From Citrobacter sp. Cu233 (GTDB taxonomy: Bacteria; Pseudomonadota; Gammaproteobacteria; Enterobacterales; Enterobacteriaceae): a DNA stretch of 64,000 bases. Positions 8,654 to 17,914 of the stretch are shown here, one piece after another (the stretch's first letter is position 1; each line of letters opens with the position of its first letter). A program made the translations under genes and the position numbers. Under the pieces are notes generated by a model. It was not told the DNA's origin and searched no databases. It saw nothing but the letters and a program-made list of their open reading frames with translations. The stretch covers positions 124,001-188,000 of the forward strand of contig NZ_JAOWIF010000035.1 of assembly GCF_030332225.1 (NCBI RefSeq), in the 5' to 3' direction.

Positions 8654-10335
8654 CATTTTCCCCGTGCGTGTTGATCCCCTGCTATAACCACGGTGCGATG
8701 ATGTCGGGCGTATTGGATCGTCTTCAGCCGTTCAATCTCCCCTGCATTGTGGTGGACGATGGCAGCGACAAGACCACACGAGATGAACTGGCACGCCTGG
8801 CGGCAGAATACTGCAATCTGACGTTAATTCGCCTGCCGGTCAACGCAGGCAAAGGCGCGGCGGTGATTAGCGGAATACAGGCGGCAGCAGATGCCGGGTT
8901 CAGTCATGCCGTGCAGGTCGATGCCGACGGGCAGCATGCCATTGAAGATATTCCCAGGCTGCTTGCATTGGCAAAAGAACATCCGACAGCGCTAATTTCC
9001 GGGCAACCGATTTACGATGATTCTGTTCCTCGCTCGCGCCTGTACGGACGCTGGGTAACCCACATCTGGGTGTGGATAGAAACACTCTCGTTGCAGCTAA
9101 AAGACAGCATGTGCGGCTTCCGGGTGTATCCGGTGGCACCGACACTGCAACTGGCGCAGCGCGTGACGCTCGGCAAACGGATGGATTTTGATACCGAAGT
9201 GATGGTGCGCCTCTACTGGCAAGGCAACACCAGCTATTTTATCCCAACGCGAGTCACCTATCCGCAGGACGGGCTATCCCATTTCGACGCGCTCAAAGAC
9301 AATCTGCGCATTTCATTAATGCACACTCGCCTGTTTTTTGGCATGTTGCCACGCATCCCCTCCCTGCTTTTTCGTCGTTCATCAACACACTGGGCGCAGC
9401 AGCAGGAAGTCAAAGGGCTGTGGGGAATGCGTCTGATGCTGCTGGTCTGGCGTTTACTGGGTCGCAAAGCCTTCTCCCTGCTACTGTATCCGGTAGTCGG
9501 CGTTTACTGGCTCACCGCATCAACTGCCCGAAAAGCCTCTCAGAGCTGGATTAGCCGCGTACGGGCGCAACTGATCACACGCCGGATGCCAGTACCGTCA
9601 AACCTGACCAGTTATCAGCACTTCCTGCGTTTTGGCGGTGCGATGCTGGATAAGATTGCCAGTTGGCGCGGTGAACTGCACGTCGGCCGCGATGTTGTTT
9701 TTGCACCAGGCGCAGAAGAGACGCTAAATATCAGCGACCCGCGAGGAAAACTGCTGCTGGCTTCGCATCTGGGCGACGTCGAAGCCTGTCGGGCACTGGC
9801 CCAGCTACAGGGCAGTAAAACAATCAATGCGTTGGTATTTAGCGATAACGCCCAACGCTTTAAACAAATCATGGAAGAGATGGCCCCGCAGGCTGGGTTA
9901 AACCTGCTTCCGGTGAACGATATCGGCCCGGATACCGCCATTCTGCTCAAAGAGAAACTGGATCGTGGCGAATGGATAGCCATCGTCGGCGATCGCATCG
10001 CAGTCAATACCCAACGAGGCGGCGAATGGCGTGTCTGCTGGAGCCGCTTTATGGGGCAAGTTGCGCCATTCCCACAGGGCCCGTTCATTCTTGCGTCTAT
10101 TTTACACTGCCCGGTGGATCTGATTTTCGCCCTGCGCCAGCAGGAGAAGCTCCATATCCACTGCGAACCGTTTGCTGACCCGTTGCTCTTGCCACGCGCC
10201 ACCCGACAACAGGCATTACAAAATACCGTCGATCGCTACGCCAAACGCCTTGAGCACTATGCACTTCAGTCGCCACTCGACTGGTTTAACTTTTTCGATT
10301 TCTGGCAACTGCCGGACACCAAAGACAAGGAGTAA
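8644..10335 (+). CDS. apeJ: Glycosyltransferase 2 / lauroyl-type acyltransferase fusion ApeJ
   Basis: This 563-residue two-domain protein has an N-terminal GT2 domain (about 1-240) with CYNHGAMMSG, VVDDGSDKTT and the metal site VDADGQH. A membrane-associated linker follows. The C-terminal domain (about 320-555) is of the LpxL/HtrB acyltransferase type, with SHLGDVEACRAL carrying the HX4E motif. The fusion is standard in APE clusters. It is expected to attach a sugar and a fatty acyl chain to make the lipid anchor; donors are not defined by sequence. It overlaps apeI by 10 bases. Confidence 0.88.
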   Translation: MPLTFSPCVLIPCYNHGAMMSGVLDRLQPFNLPCIVVDDGSDKTTRDELARLAAEYCNLTLIRLPVNAGKGAAVISGIQAAADAGFSHAVQVDADGQHAIEDIPRLLALAKEHPTALISGQPIYDDSVPRSRLYGRWVTHIWVWIETLSLQLKDSMCGFRVYPVAPTLQLAQRVTLGKRMDFDTEVMVRLYWQGNTSYFIPTRVTYPQDGLSHFDALKDNLRISLMHTRLFFGMLPRIPSLLFRRSSTHWAQQQEVKGLWGMRLMLLVWRLLGRKAFSLLLYPVVGVYWLTASTARKASQSWISRVRAQLITRRMPVPSNLTSYQHFLRFGGAMLDKIASWRGELHVGRDVVFAPGAEETLNISDPRGKLLLASHLGDVEACRALAQLQGSKTINALVFSDNAQRFKQIMEEMAPQAGLNLLPVNDIGPDTAILLKEKLDRGEWIAIVGDRIAVNTQRGGEWRVCWSRFMGQVAPFPQGPFILASILHCPVDLIFALRQQEKLHIHCEPFADPLLLPRATRQQALQNTVDRYAKRLEHYALQSPLDWFNFFDFWQLPDTKDKE

Positions 10336-10338
10336 AGG

Positions 10339-10761
10339 GTGCTTAACGATCCCCGCTTTACGGCTGAAGTCGAGCTGACTATTCCGTTTCACGACGTCGA
10401 TATGATGGGTGTAGCGTGGCATGGCAACTACTTCCGCTATTTCGAGATTGCCCGTGAGGCACTGCTGAACCAATTCGATTACGGTTATCGGCAGATGAAA
10501 GAATCAGGCTATCTGTGGCCAGTGGTCGACACCCGGGTAAAGTATCGCAATGCCCTGACTTTCGAGCAGCGTATCCGTGTACGCGCCCAAATTAAAGAGT
10601 TCGAAAATCGCCTGCGTATCGGCTACGAAATTTTTGATGCTGAAACAGGGAAACGCGCCACAACAGGCTACACCATCCAGGTCGCCGTAGACGAAAAAAG
10701 CCGTGAACTGTGCTTTGTCAGCCCCGATATTCTGTTTGAACGGATGGGAGTGACACCATGA
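10339..10761 (+). CDS. apeK: 4-hydroxybenzoyl-CoA-type thioesterase ApeK
   Basis: A 140-residue hot-dog thioesterase of the YbgC/FcbB type. It has the signature HDVDMMGVAWHGNYFRYFEI with its nucleophilic-type aspartate. Translation starts at a GTG (10339) behind AAGGAG, three bases after apeJ. It likely releases or edits acyl chains bound to the pathway ACPs. The stop codon overlaps the apeL ATG. Confidence 0.88.
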   Translation: MLNDPRFTAEVELTIPFHDVDMMGVAWHGNYFRYFEIAREALLNQFDYGYRQMKESGYLWPVVDTRVKYRNALTFEQRIRVRAQIKEFENRLRIGYEIFDAETGKRATTGYTIQVAVDEKSRELCFVSPDILFERMGVTP

Positions 10762-11363
10762 GATTATGGCCATTGCTCCTGCTGCTCGTCAGCCCTTTCG
10801 TCAGCGCTCTGACGCTCGATGCCCTGCAACAGCGTTTTACCGAACAACCGGTGGTTCGCGCCCACTTCGATCAAACCCGGACGATAAAGGATCTGCCGCA
10901 GCCGCTGCGATCTCAGGGCAAAATGTTGATCGCCCGCGACCAGGGTTTGTTATGGGACCAAACAGCTCCGTTCCCGATGCAGTTGCTACTGGACGACAAA
11001 CGGATGGTTCAGGCGATTAACGGTCAACCACCGCAGACCATCACCGCGGAGAATAACCCGCAAATGTTCCAGTTTAATCATCTGCTACGGGCGCTATTCC
11101 AGGCAGATCGTAAGGTGCTGGAACAAAACTTCCGCGTGGCGTTTGCAGACTTAGGGGACGGTCGCTGGACGCTACGCCTGACACCAATCACCACACCGCT
11201 GGATAAGATTTTTGCGACGATTGATTTAGCCGGAAAGACCTACCTGGAGAGTATTCAGCTCAATGATAAGCAGGGCGATCGCACCGATATCGCGCTTTCC
11301 CAACACCAACTCACGCCAGCGCAACTGACCGATGACGAACGCCAACGCTTTGCCGCCCAGTAA
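10758..11363 (+). CDS. apeL: LolA-like outer membrane lipoprotein carrier ApeL
   Basis: The 201-residue product has a clear Sec signal peptide (MRLWPLLLLLVSPFVSA), then a LolA-type half-barrel domain beginning LTLDALQQRFTEQPVVRAHF. LolA-like proteins carry hydrophobic molecules through the periplasm. With the MMPL protein ApeM it probably ferries the lipid-like polyene to the outer membrane. It begins at the ATGA overlap with apeK. Confidence 0.88.
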   Translation: MRLWPLLLLLVSPFVSALTLDALQQRFTEQPVVRAHFDQTRTIKDLPQPLRSQGKMLIARDQGLLWDQTAPFPMQLLLDDKRMVQAINGQPPQTITAENNPQMFQFNHLLRALFQADRKVLEQNFRVAFADLGDGRWTLRLTPITTPLDKIFATIDLAGKTYLESIQLNDKQGDRTDIALSQHQLTPAQLTDDERQRFAAQ

Positions 11364-13650
11364 ACGCCCCACGCTGTTATGGGGAGCCGCCTGCCTGATT
11401 CTGCTGGGCATCTTGCTGGCGCTGCTACCTCAGGCCCGGCTTAACAGCAGCGTGCTGGCAATGTTGCCAAAACAGACACTGGGGGCCATCCCTCCGAGTC
11501 TGAACGAGGGTTTTATGCAGCGCCTTGACCGGCAATTGGTCTGGCTGGTGAGCCCCGGTAAACAACCGGACCCGATGGTGGCGCGCGACTGGCTGGCTCT
11601 ACTGCAAAAATCTCACGCGCTGGCCGAGGTAAAAGGCCCGATGGATGCCAACAGCCAGCAGGCCTGGGGGGCTTTCTTCTGGCAACATCGTAACGGCCTG
11701 ATAGATAAAGACACCCGCGCCCGTCTGCAAAACGGCGGCGAAGCGCAGGCTCAGTGGATTCTGTCCCAACTTTACTCTGCGTTCTCCGGCGTTAGCGGCA
11801 AAGAGCTACAAAACGATCCCCTCATGCTGATGCGCGGCTCGCAGTTGGCCATGGCTAAAAATGGGCAGCGTTTACGCCTGATGGACGGTTGGCTGGTCAC
11901 TCAGGACGAGCAAGGCAACTACTGGTATCTGTTACATGGCGAGCTGACCGGCTCATCGTTTGATATGCAACAGACGCACCAATTGGTCACCACGCTGAAT
12001 ACGCTGGAAGGTGAGCTCAAAGCCCACTATCCGCAGGCGCAACTGCTGTCTCGCGGGACGCTTTTCTACAGCGATTACGCCAGCCAGCAGGCGAAACAGG
12101 ATATCTCGACCCTCGGCATAGCGACCGTGATCGGGGTGCTCCTGCTCATCGTGGCCGTGTTTCGTTCGCTACGTCCGCTGCTGCTGTGCCTGATTTCAAT
12201 TGGTATTGGCGCGCTGGCGGGAACCGTCGTCACGCTGCTGATTTTTGGCGAGCTCCATCTGATGACGCTGGTGATGAGTATGAGCATCATCGGTATTTCC
12301 GCCGACTATACGCTCTACTATTTGACCGAGCGGATGGTGCACGGTGCAGAAACATCGCCATGGCAAAGCCTTGCCAAAGTACGCAATGCCCTGCTCCTGG
12401 CACTACTGACCACCGTGGCAGCTTATCTGATTATGATGCTGGCCCCCTTCCCCGGTATTCGCCAGATGGCGGTATTCGCGGCGGTGGGTCTGAGTGCCTC
12501 GTGTTTGACCGTCATTTTCTGGCACCCATGGCTGTGTCATAAGTTGCCGGTGCGCCCGGTTCCGGCAATGGTACTCATGCTACGCTGGCTTGCTGCCTGG
12601 CGGCGGAATAAGAAATTATCCGTTGGCCTGCCGGTGGCTCTGGCGTTGTTCTCACTGGCAGGCATGGCGACGCTACGCGTAGACGATGATATCTCCCAGT
12701 TACAGGCGCTGCCGCAGGGCATTCTCGCTCAGGAAAAAGCGATTACCGCTCTGACCGGGCAAAGCGTCGACCAGAAGTGGTTTGTCGTGTACGGAAAATC
12801 CGCGCAACAAACGCTGGAGCGACTGGAAGCCTTTACTCCCGCGCTGGAAGAGGCAAAAAAAGACGGCTTACTCAGCGGATATCGCACCATTCCGTTAAAT
12901 TCGCTCGCCCGGCAGCAGCAGGATCTCACCCTGTTAAAAGATGCCGCGCCCGCCGTCACACAGGCCTTAAACAGCGCCGGACTGGTAACGGTGAAACCCG
13001 ATCTTAGCGCCATGCCGGTCACCGTCGATGCCTGGCTTGCCAGCCCGGCCAGTGAAGGTTGGCGCTTGCTGTGGCTGTCGCTGGCGGACGGCGAAAGCAG
13101 CGTACTGGTTCCCGTTGAAGGAGTGAAACAAAGTGATGCTTTAAACACACTCAGCACGAAATATTCCGGCGTTGCGTGGGTGGATCGTAAGAGCAGCTTT
13201 GACAATCTGTTTGCCCTTTATCGCCATATTCTGACTGGCTTGCTGTGTGTTGCACTGACGGTAATTGCCTGTGGTGCCATGATTCGACTTGGCTGGCGTA
13301 AGGGCTTAATTAGCCTGGTACCCTCAGTGTTATCTTTAGGTTGTGGTCTGGCGGTACTGGCCCTGAGTGGTCATGCACTCAACTTGTTCTCGCTGCTGGC
13401 ATTGGTGCTGGTACTGGGGATTGGCATTAACTACACGCTGTTTTTCAGTAATCCACGCGGTACGCCACTGACGTCGCTACTGGCTATCACGCTGGCGATG
13501 ATGACCACGCTCCTGACGCTCGGCATGCTGGTCTTTAGCGCCACTCAGGCAATCAGCAGTTTTGGCATTGTGTTAGTGAGCGGTATTTTCACTGCATTTA
13601 TGCTGTCACCGCTGGCGATGCCAACGAAAAGAGAGAAGAAAAAACGATGA
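11332..13650 (+). CDS. apeM: MMPL/RND-family exporter ApeM
   Basis: This 772-residue membrane protein has the MMPL architecture: one N-terminal helix, a large periplasmic domain (about 40-245), five to six helices, then a second copy of the same pattern from about residue 420. It is related to HpnN and mycobacterial MmpL lipid exporters. It likely extracts the aryl polyene lipid from the inner membrane and hands it to ApeL. The ATG at 11332 overlaps apeL by 32 bases. A TTG at 11350 is an alternative start that would shorten the overlap. Confidence 0.86.
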   Translation: MTNANALPPSKRPTLLWGAACLILLGILLALLPQARLNSSVLAMLPKQTLGAIPPSLNEGFMQRLDRQLVWLVSPGKQPDPMVARDWLALLQKSHALAEVKGPMDANSQQAWGAFFWQHRNGLIDKDTRARLQNGGEAQAQWILSQLYSAFSGVSGKELQNDPLMLMRGSQLAMAKNGQRLRLMDGWLVTQDEQGNYWYLLHGELTGSSFDMQQTHQLVTTLNTLEGELKAHYPQAQLLSRGTLFYSDYASQQAKQDISTLGIATVIGVLLLIVAVFRSLRPLLLCLISIGIGALAGTVVTLLIFGELHLMTLVMSMSIIGISADYTLYYLTERMVHGAETSPWQSLAKVRNALLLALLTTVAAYLIMMLAPFPGIRQMAVFAAVGLSASCLTVIFWHPWLCHKLPVRPVPAMVLMLRWLAAWRRNKKLSVGLPVALALFSLAGMATLRVDDDISQLQALPQGILAQEKAITALTGQSVDQKWFVVYGKSAQQTLERLEAFTPALEEAKKDGLLSGYRTIPLNSLARQQQDLTLLKDAAPAVTQALNSAGLVTVKPDLSAMPVTVDAWLASPASEGWRLLWLSLADGESSVLVPVEGVKQSDALNTLSTKYSGVAWVDRKSSFDNLFALYRHILTGLLCVALTVIACGAMIRLGWRKGLISLVPSVLSLGCGLAVLALSGHALNLFSLLALVLVLGIGINYTLFFSNPRGTPLTSLLAITLAMMTTLLTLGMLVFSATQAISSFGIVLVSGIFTAFMLSPLAMPTKREKKKR

Positions 13651-14315
13651 GTAAACCGATATTTCGTTGGTTGAGTGGGCTTTTGCCGGATGGCGGCATT
13701 GCCGGCCAACCTCAGCACATCAATGGTAGGCCGGATAAGCGCAGCGCCATCCGGCGGGGCCTGCTCGTCGCCACGTTGCTGCTGGCCGGATGCGGCCACT
13801 CGCAGCCAGAACAGAAAGGCCGCCCGCAAGCCTGGTTAGAGCCGGGCGCACGTGTGACGCTACCTGCTCCGGGAATTTCTCCCGCAGTGAATTCACAACA
13901 GCTGCTGACCGGAAGTTTTAACGGCAAAACTCAGTCGCTGTTGGTCATGCTTAATGCTGATGATAAGAAAATCACACTGGCCGGGTTGTCATCAGTTGGC
14001 ATTCGCCTGTTCCTCGTGACGTACGATGAAAAAGGATTGCACACCGAACAATCGATCATCGTTCCGCAACTGCCGCCTGCCAGTCAGGTGCTGGCTGACG
14101 TGATGCTCAGCCATTGGCCAATTAGCGCCTGGCAACCGCAATTACCTCAAGGCTGGACGCTTGTCGATACGGGTGATACACGTGAACTGCGCAATAGCCG
14201 CGGCAAACTGGTCACGGAAATCACGTATCTGAATCGAAAAGGAAAACGCGAACCGATCAGCATTGAGCAGCACGTTTTTAAATACCACATCACCATTCAA
14301 TACCTGGGTGACTGA
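13647..14315 (+). CDS. apeN: DUF3261-type lipoprotein ApeN with REP-expanded signal region
   Basis: The 222-residue product has a lipobox LAGC, but the cysteine is at about residue 49 instead of the usual 18-25. The extra stretch (about 27 residues from PDGGIAG to RRGLL) is encoded by a REP/BIME palindrome pair. Deleting it would leave a normal signal peptide, MSKPIFRWLSGLL joined to VATLLLAGC. RRGLLVATLLLAGC can still act as signal core. The mature part is a DUF3261-like domain seen in APE clusters, probably at the outer membrane. The ATG overlaps the apeM stop (ATGA). Confidence 0.82.
   Translation: MSKPIFRWLSGLLPDGGIAGQPQHINGRPDKRSAIRRGLLVATLLLAGCGHSQPEQKGRPQAWLEPGARVTLPAPGISPAVNSQQLLTGSFNGKTQSLLVMLNADDKKITLAGLSSVGIRLFLVTYDEKGLHTEQSIIVPQLPPASQVLADVMLSHWPISAWQPQLPQGWTLVDTGDTRELRNSRGKLVTEITYLNRKGKREPISIEQHVFKYHITIQYLGD
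13684..13756. repeat. REP/BIME pair inside apeN
   Basis: GCCGGATGGCG at about 13686-13696 and its reverse complement CGCCATCCGGC at about 13745-13755 frame the element. The right half, from GGTAGGCCGGATAAGCGC on, is a full REP read on the minus strand; the left half is a partial REP. The copy is in frame with apeN and changes its signal peptide. Confidence 0.85.
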
Positions 14316-14316
14316 G

Positions 14317-15486
14317 ATGATCTACATTTCTGCCGTTGGCATGATTAACGCGTTGGGCAATAACACCGATGAAATCGCAGCCAACCTCACACGTGGCATA
14401 GCGCCGGGAATGCGCCCGCGCGCGAACTGGCTGCAAGGACATCCACCCGCCGTATTAGCAGGCGTAGACGGTGAGCTGCCCGCGATCCCTCAGCAATTTA
14501 GCGCACATCGTTCGCGCAATAACCAGCTACTGCTGGCAGCACTGGCACAAATCCAGCCACAGGTGGACGACGCTATCGCCCGGTTTGGCCGCGATCGTAT
14601 TGCTGTCGTTCTCGGTACCAGCACCTCCGGTCTGGATGAAGGTGACGTTCACGTTGATCTGATGCTCAACGACAAAGAGAGCACCGACTGGCGCTACCCG
14701 CAGCAGGAACTGGGCGATCCGTCGCGTTTTCTTAGCCACTGGCTGGCGCTGGATGGCCCGGCCTTTACGCTCTCAACCGCCTGCTCGTCCAGTGCACGGG
14801 CTATCATGAGCGGGCGTCGCTTAATCGAATCTGGTCTGGTGGATATTGCCATTGTCGGCGGTGCCGATACGCTAAGTCGGATGCCCATCAACGGTTTCCA
14901 CAGTCTGGAATCGCTCTCCCCAACGCGATGTCAGCCGTTTGGCCGCGACCGCAATGGGATCACTATCGGCGAAGGTGCCGCATTGATGGTATTAACCCGC
15001 GAGCCACAGCCCATTGCGCTCCTGGGCGTCGGCGAATCCAGCGATGCGTACCATATTTCGGCTCCCCACCCGCAGGGAGAAGGTGCCATTCGCGCTATAG
15101 GCCAGGCGCTTAACGACGCAGGAATGACACCGGAACACGTGGGCTATATCAATCTGCACGGAACGGCCACTCCGCTAAATGATCAGATTGAGTCCAGCGT
15201 CGTGAGCACACTATTTGGCGACACGGTCCCATGCAGTTCGACCAAACACCTGACCGGGCACACGCTGGGCGCTGCAGGGATCACCGAAGCAGCGATCAGT
15301 ATGCTGATTCTGCAACGCAACCTGCCGCTGCCACCGCAGGATTTTAGCCAGTCGCCGCGCGATGAAACATTGCCACCCTGCGGCATCATTGCACAGCCGC
15401 AGCCGCTGACTCGTCCGGTAATCTTATCTAACTCGTTCGCCTTCGGCGGTAATAATGCCAGCATCCTGCTCGGGAGAATCTCATGA
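14317..15486 (+). CDS. apeO: Beta-ketoacyl-ACP synthase ApeO
   Basis: This 389-residue FabF-type ketosynthase has all catalytic elements: Cys156 in STACSSSARA, histidine in NLHGTATPLND and histidine in TKHLTGHTLGAAG. It is the condensing enzyme that extends the polyene, and it likely forms a heterodimer with the cysteine-less ApeC. The ATG at 14317 follows the apeN stop by one base. An in-frame upstream extension to 14263 would run through apeN and is not needed. Confidence 0.9.
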   Translation: MIYISAVGMINALGNNTDEIAANLTRGIAPGMRPRANWLQGHPPAVLAGVDGELPAIPQQFSAHRSRNNQLLLAALAQIQPQVDDAIARFGRDRIAVVLGTSTSGLDEGDVHVDLMLNDKESTDWRYPQQELGDPSRFLSHWLALDGPAFTLSTACSSSARAIMSGRRLIESGLVDIAIVGGADTLSRMPINGFHSLESLSPTRCQPFGRDRNGITIGEGAALMVLTREPQPIALLGVGESSDAYHISAPHPQGEGAIRAIGQALNDAGMTPEHVGYINLHGTATPLNDQIESSVVSTLFGDTVPCSSTKHLTGHTLGAAGITEAAISMLILQRNLPLPPQDFSQSPRDETLPPCGIIAQPQPLTRPVILSNSFAFGGNNASILLGRIS

Positions 15487-15959
15487 GCCACTATTTATCT
15501 CCGGGCGATTATTTACCGCATGATGCGCCGATGCTGCTCCTTGAAGAGGTCGTCAGTGTGGCGGACGAAACCGCCACCTGCCACGTGACGGTATCAGCAA
15601 ACAGCGTACTGGCCCCTTTCCTCGACCCTGATGGCAATCTGCCCGGCTGGTTCGCACTGGAATTAATGGCGCAGACCATTGGTGTCTGGTCTGGCTGGCA
15701 CCGCCAGCAACACGGTCAGGCGAGTATTGCGTTAGGTATGGTGCTGGGCGCACGCGAGTTAGTCTGTGCTGCGGGTGTTCTGCCTGCCGGGAAGATGCTG
15801 AGCATTCATGTCAAATTGCTGATGCAGGATGCACGATTCGGTAGCTTTGAATGCGTCATTCAGGCAGACAACAAGACGCTGGCAACCGGTCGCGTCAACA
15901 CCTTCCAGCCGACAGCAGAAGAAATTAACACGCTATTTCAACAAGGAGCGTCCACATGA
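15483..15959 (+). CDS. apeP: Hot-dog 3-hydroxyacyl-ACP dehydratase ApeP
   Basis: This 158-residue hot-dog protein is related to FabA/FabZ, with NLPGWFALELMAQTIGVWSG containing the glutamate of the dehydratase helix. In Xenorhabdus ApeP pairs with ApeI to make the active dehydratase that produces the all-trans polyene. It overlaps the upstream apeO stop and the downstream apeQ start as ATGA. Confidence 0.87.
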   Translation: MSHYLSPGDYLPHDAPMLLLEEVVSVADETATCHVTVSANSVLAPFLDPDGNLPGWFALELMAQTIGVWSGWHRQQHGQASIALGMVLGARELVCAAGVLPAGKMLSIHVKLLMQDARFGSFECVIQADNKTLATGRVNTFQPTAEEINTLFQQGAST

Positions 15960-16687
15960 GTCGTTCAGTTTTAGTTACGGGTGCCAGCAAAGGTATCGGT
16001 CGCGCCATCGCCAGACAACTGGCGGCAGACGGCTTTGTGGTCGGCGTGCACTATCATCGCGATGCGCAAGGTGCACAAGACACGCTGGAGGCTATCCTCG
16101 CCGCTGGCGGCGCAGGGCGTCTGTTGACGTTTGACGTTGCCAATCGCGAGCAGTGCCGTGAAGTACTGGAGCACGATATTGAGATTAACGGCGCATGGTA
16201 CGGCATTGTCAGCAACGCCGGGGTGACGCGTGATGCCGCCTTCCCTGCGCTCAGCGATAACGACTGGGATGCGGTGATCCACACCAACCTCGACAGCTTT
16301 TACAACGTCATTCATCCGTGCATTATGCCAATGATTAGTGCACGCCAGGGGGGACGTATCATCACACTGTCTTCGGTTTCCGGCGTGATGGGCAACCGCG
16401 GTCAGGTTAATTACAGTGCAGCAAAAGCCGGTATTATTGGCGCCACCAAAGCGCTGGCCATCGAACTGGCAAAACGCAAAATTACCGTAAACTGCATTGC
16501 ACCGGGACTGATTGATACCGGGATGATCGAGATGGAAGAAGCTGCATTGAAAGAAGCGATGTCGATGATCCCCATGAAACGGATAGGTCAGGCTGAAGAA
16601 GTGGCCGGGCTTGCCAGTTATTTAATGTCGGATGTGGCGGGCTATGTCACTCGCCAGGTGATTTCCATCAATGGAGGGATGTTATGA
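15956..16687 (+). CDS. apeQ: 3-ketoacyl-ACP reductase ApeQ (SDR)
   Basis: The 243-residue FabG-like short-chain dehydrogenase has the cofactor motif TGASKGIG at 8-15, NAG in the middle (SNAGVTRD), and the catalytic Ser, Tyr153 and Lys157 (YSAAK). It reduces the beta-keto group after each condensation, probably with NADPH. It is coupled to apeP and apeR by ATGA overlaps. Confidence 0.92.
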   Translation: MSRSVLVTGASKGIGRAIARQLAADGFVVGVHYHRDAQGAQDTLEAILAAGGAGRLLTFDVANREQCREVLEHDIEINGAWYGIVSNAGVTRDAAFPALSDNDWDAVIHTNLDSFYNVIHPCIMPMISARQGGRIITLSSVSGVMGNRGQVNYSAAKAGIIGATKALAIELAKRKITVNCIAPGLIDTGMIEMEEAALKEAMSMIPMKRIGQAEEVAGLASYLMSDVAGYVTRQVISINGGML

Positions 16688-17913
16688 CACGTCGCGTCGT
16701 GATTACAGGCATGGGCGGCGTCACCGCCTTTGGGGAAAACTGGCAGGATGTCTCCGCCAGGCTATTGGCGTATGAAAATGCGGTACGCAAAATGCCGGAG
16801 TGGCAGGTTTATGACGGACTGCACACGCTGTTGGGCGCGCCAATCGACAACTTCACGCTGCCGGAACACTATACCCGCAAACGCATTCGCGCCATGGGCC
16901 GCGTGTCGCTGATGTCCACTCGCGCATCAGAACTGGCGTTAGAACAAGCCGGACTGATTGGCGATCGGGTACTGACCAACGGTGAAACCGGAATAGCATA
17001 CGGTTCCTCCACAGGCAGCACCGGGCCAGTGAGTGAGTTTGCGACCATGCTGACCGAGAAGCATACCAATAACATCACCGGCACGACCTACGTGCAAATG
17101 ATGCCGCACACCACTGCCGTTAACACTGGATTGTTTTTCGGCCTGCGTGGGCGAGTCATCCCGACCTCCAGCGCCTGCACCTCCGGTAGCCAGGCAATTG
17201 GTTACGCATGGGAAGCCATCCGACACGGTTATCAAACGGTGATGGTTGCCGGCGGTGCAGAAGAACTGTGCCCTTCTGAAGCCGCCGTATTTGATACGCT
17301 GTTCGCCACCAGCCAACGCAACGACGAACCGAAAACCACCCCCTCCCCATTTGATGAAAAACGCGATGGTCTGGTCATCGGGGAAGGTGCAGGTACGCTG
17401 GTGCTGGAAGAGTTGGAACACGCCAAAGCACGCGGAGCAACGATTTACGGTGAAATCGTCGGCTTTGCCACTAACTGCGATGCTGCCCATATCACCCAGC
17501 CACAGCGTGAGACAATGCAGATTTGCATGGAAAAATCGCTGAGCATGGCCGGTATTAGCGCCCGGGATATCGGCTATATTTCAGCGCACGGTACCGCAAC
17601 CGATCGTGGCGATATTGCAGAAAGTCAGGCGACTGCCGCAATTTATGGTGATAATGTGCCGCTATCCTCGCTTAAAAGCTATTTTGGGCATACCCTTGGC
17701 GCTTGTGGCGCACTGGAGGCCTGGATGAGTCTGCAAATGATGCGTGAAGGCTGGTTTGCGCCTACGCTGAATTTGAGTCAGCCAGATGCCAATTGTGGCG
17801 CGCTGGATTACATTATGGGTGAAGCCCGCAAGATTGATTGCGAGTTTTTGCAGAGCAATAACTTTGCGTTTGGCGGCATCAATACTTCTATCATCATCAA
17901 ACGTTGGCCGTGA
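16684..17913 (+). CDS. apeR: Beta-ketoacyl-ACP synthase ApeR
   Basis: This 409-residue ketosynthase keeps Cys165 in SSACTSGSQAIGY and the two histidines in ISAHGTATDRGD and KSYFGHTLGACGALE. It is the second complete KS of the pathway. In Xenorhabdus it acts as a homodimer in the first condensation with the aryl starter. One base separates its stop codon from the acpT start, so acpT belongs to the same unit. Confidence 0.9.
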   Translation: MTRRVVITGMGGVTAFGENWQDVSARLLAYENAVRKMPEWQVYDGLHTLLGAPIDNFTLPEHYTRKRIRAMGRVSLMSTRASELALEQAGLIGDRVLTNGETGIAYGSSTGSTGPVSEFATMLTEKHTNNITGTTYVQMMPHTTAVNTGLFFGLRGRVIPTSSACTSGSQAIGYAWEAIRHGYQTVMVAGGAEELCPSEAAVFDTLFATSQRNDEPKTTPSPFDEKRDGLVIGEGAGTLVLEELEHAKARGATIYGEIVGFATNCDAAHITQPQRETMQICMEKSLSMAGISARDIGYISAHGTATDRGDIAESQATAAIYGDNVPLSSLKSYFGHTLGACGALEAWMSLQMMREGWFAPTLNLSQPDANCGALDYIMGEARKIDCEFLQSNNFAFGGINTSIIIKRWP

Positions 17914-17914
17914 T

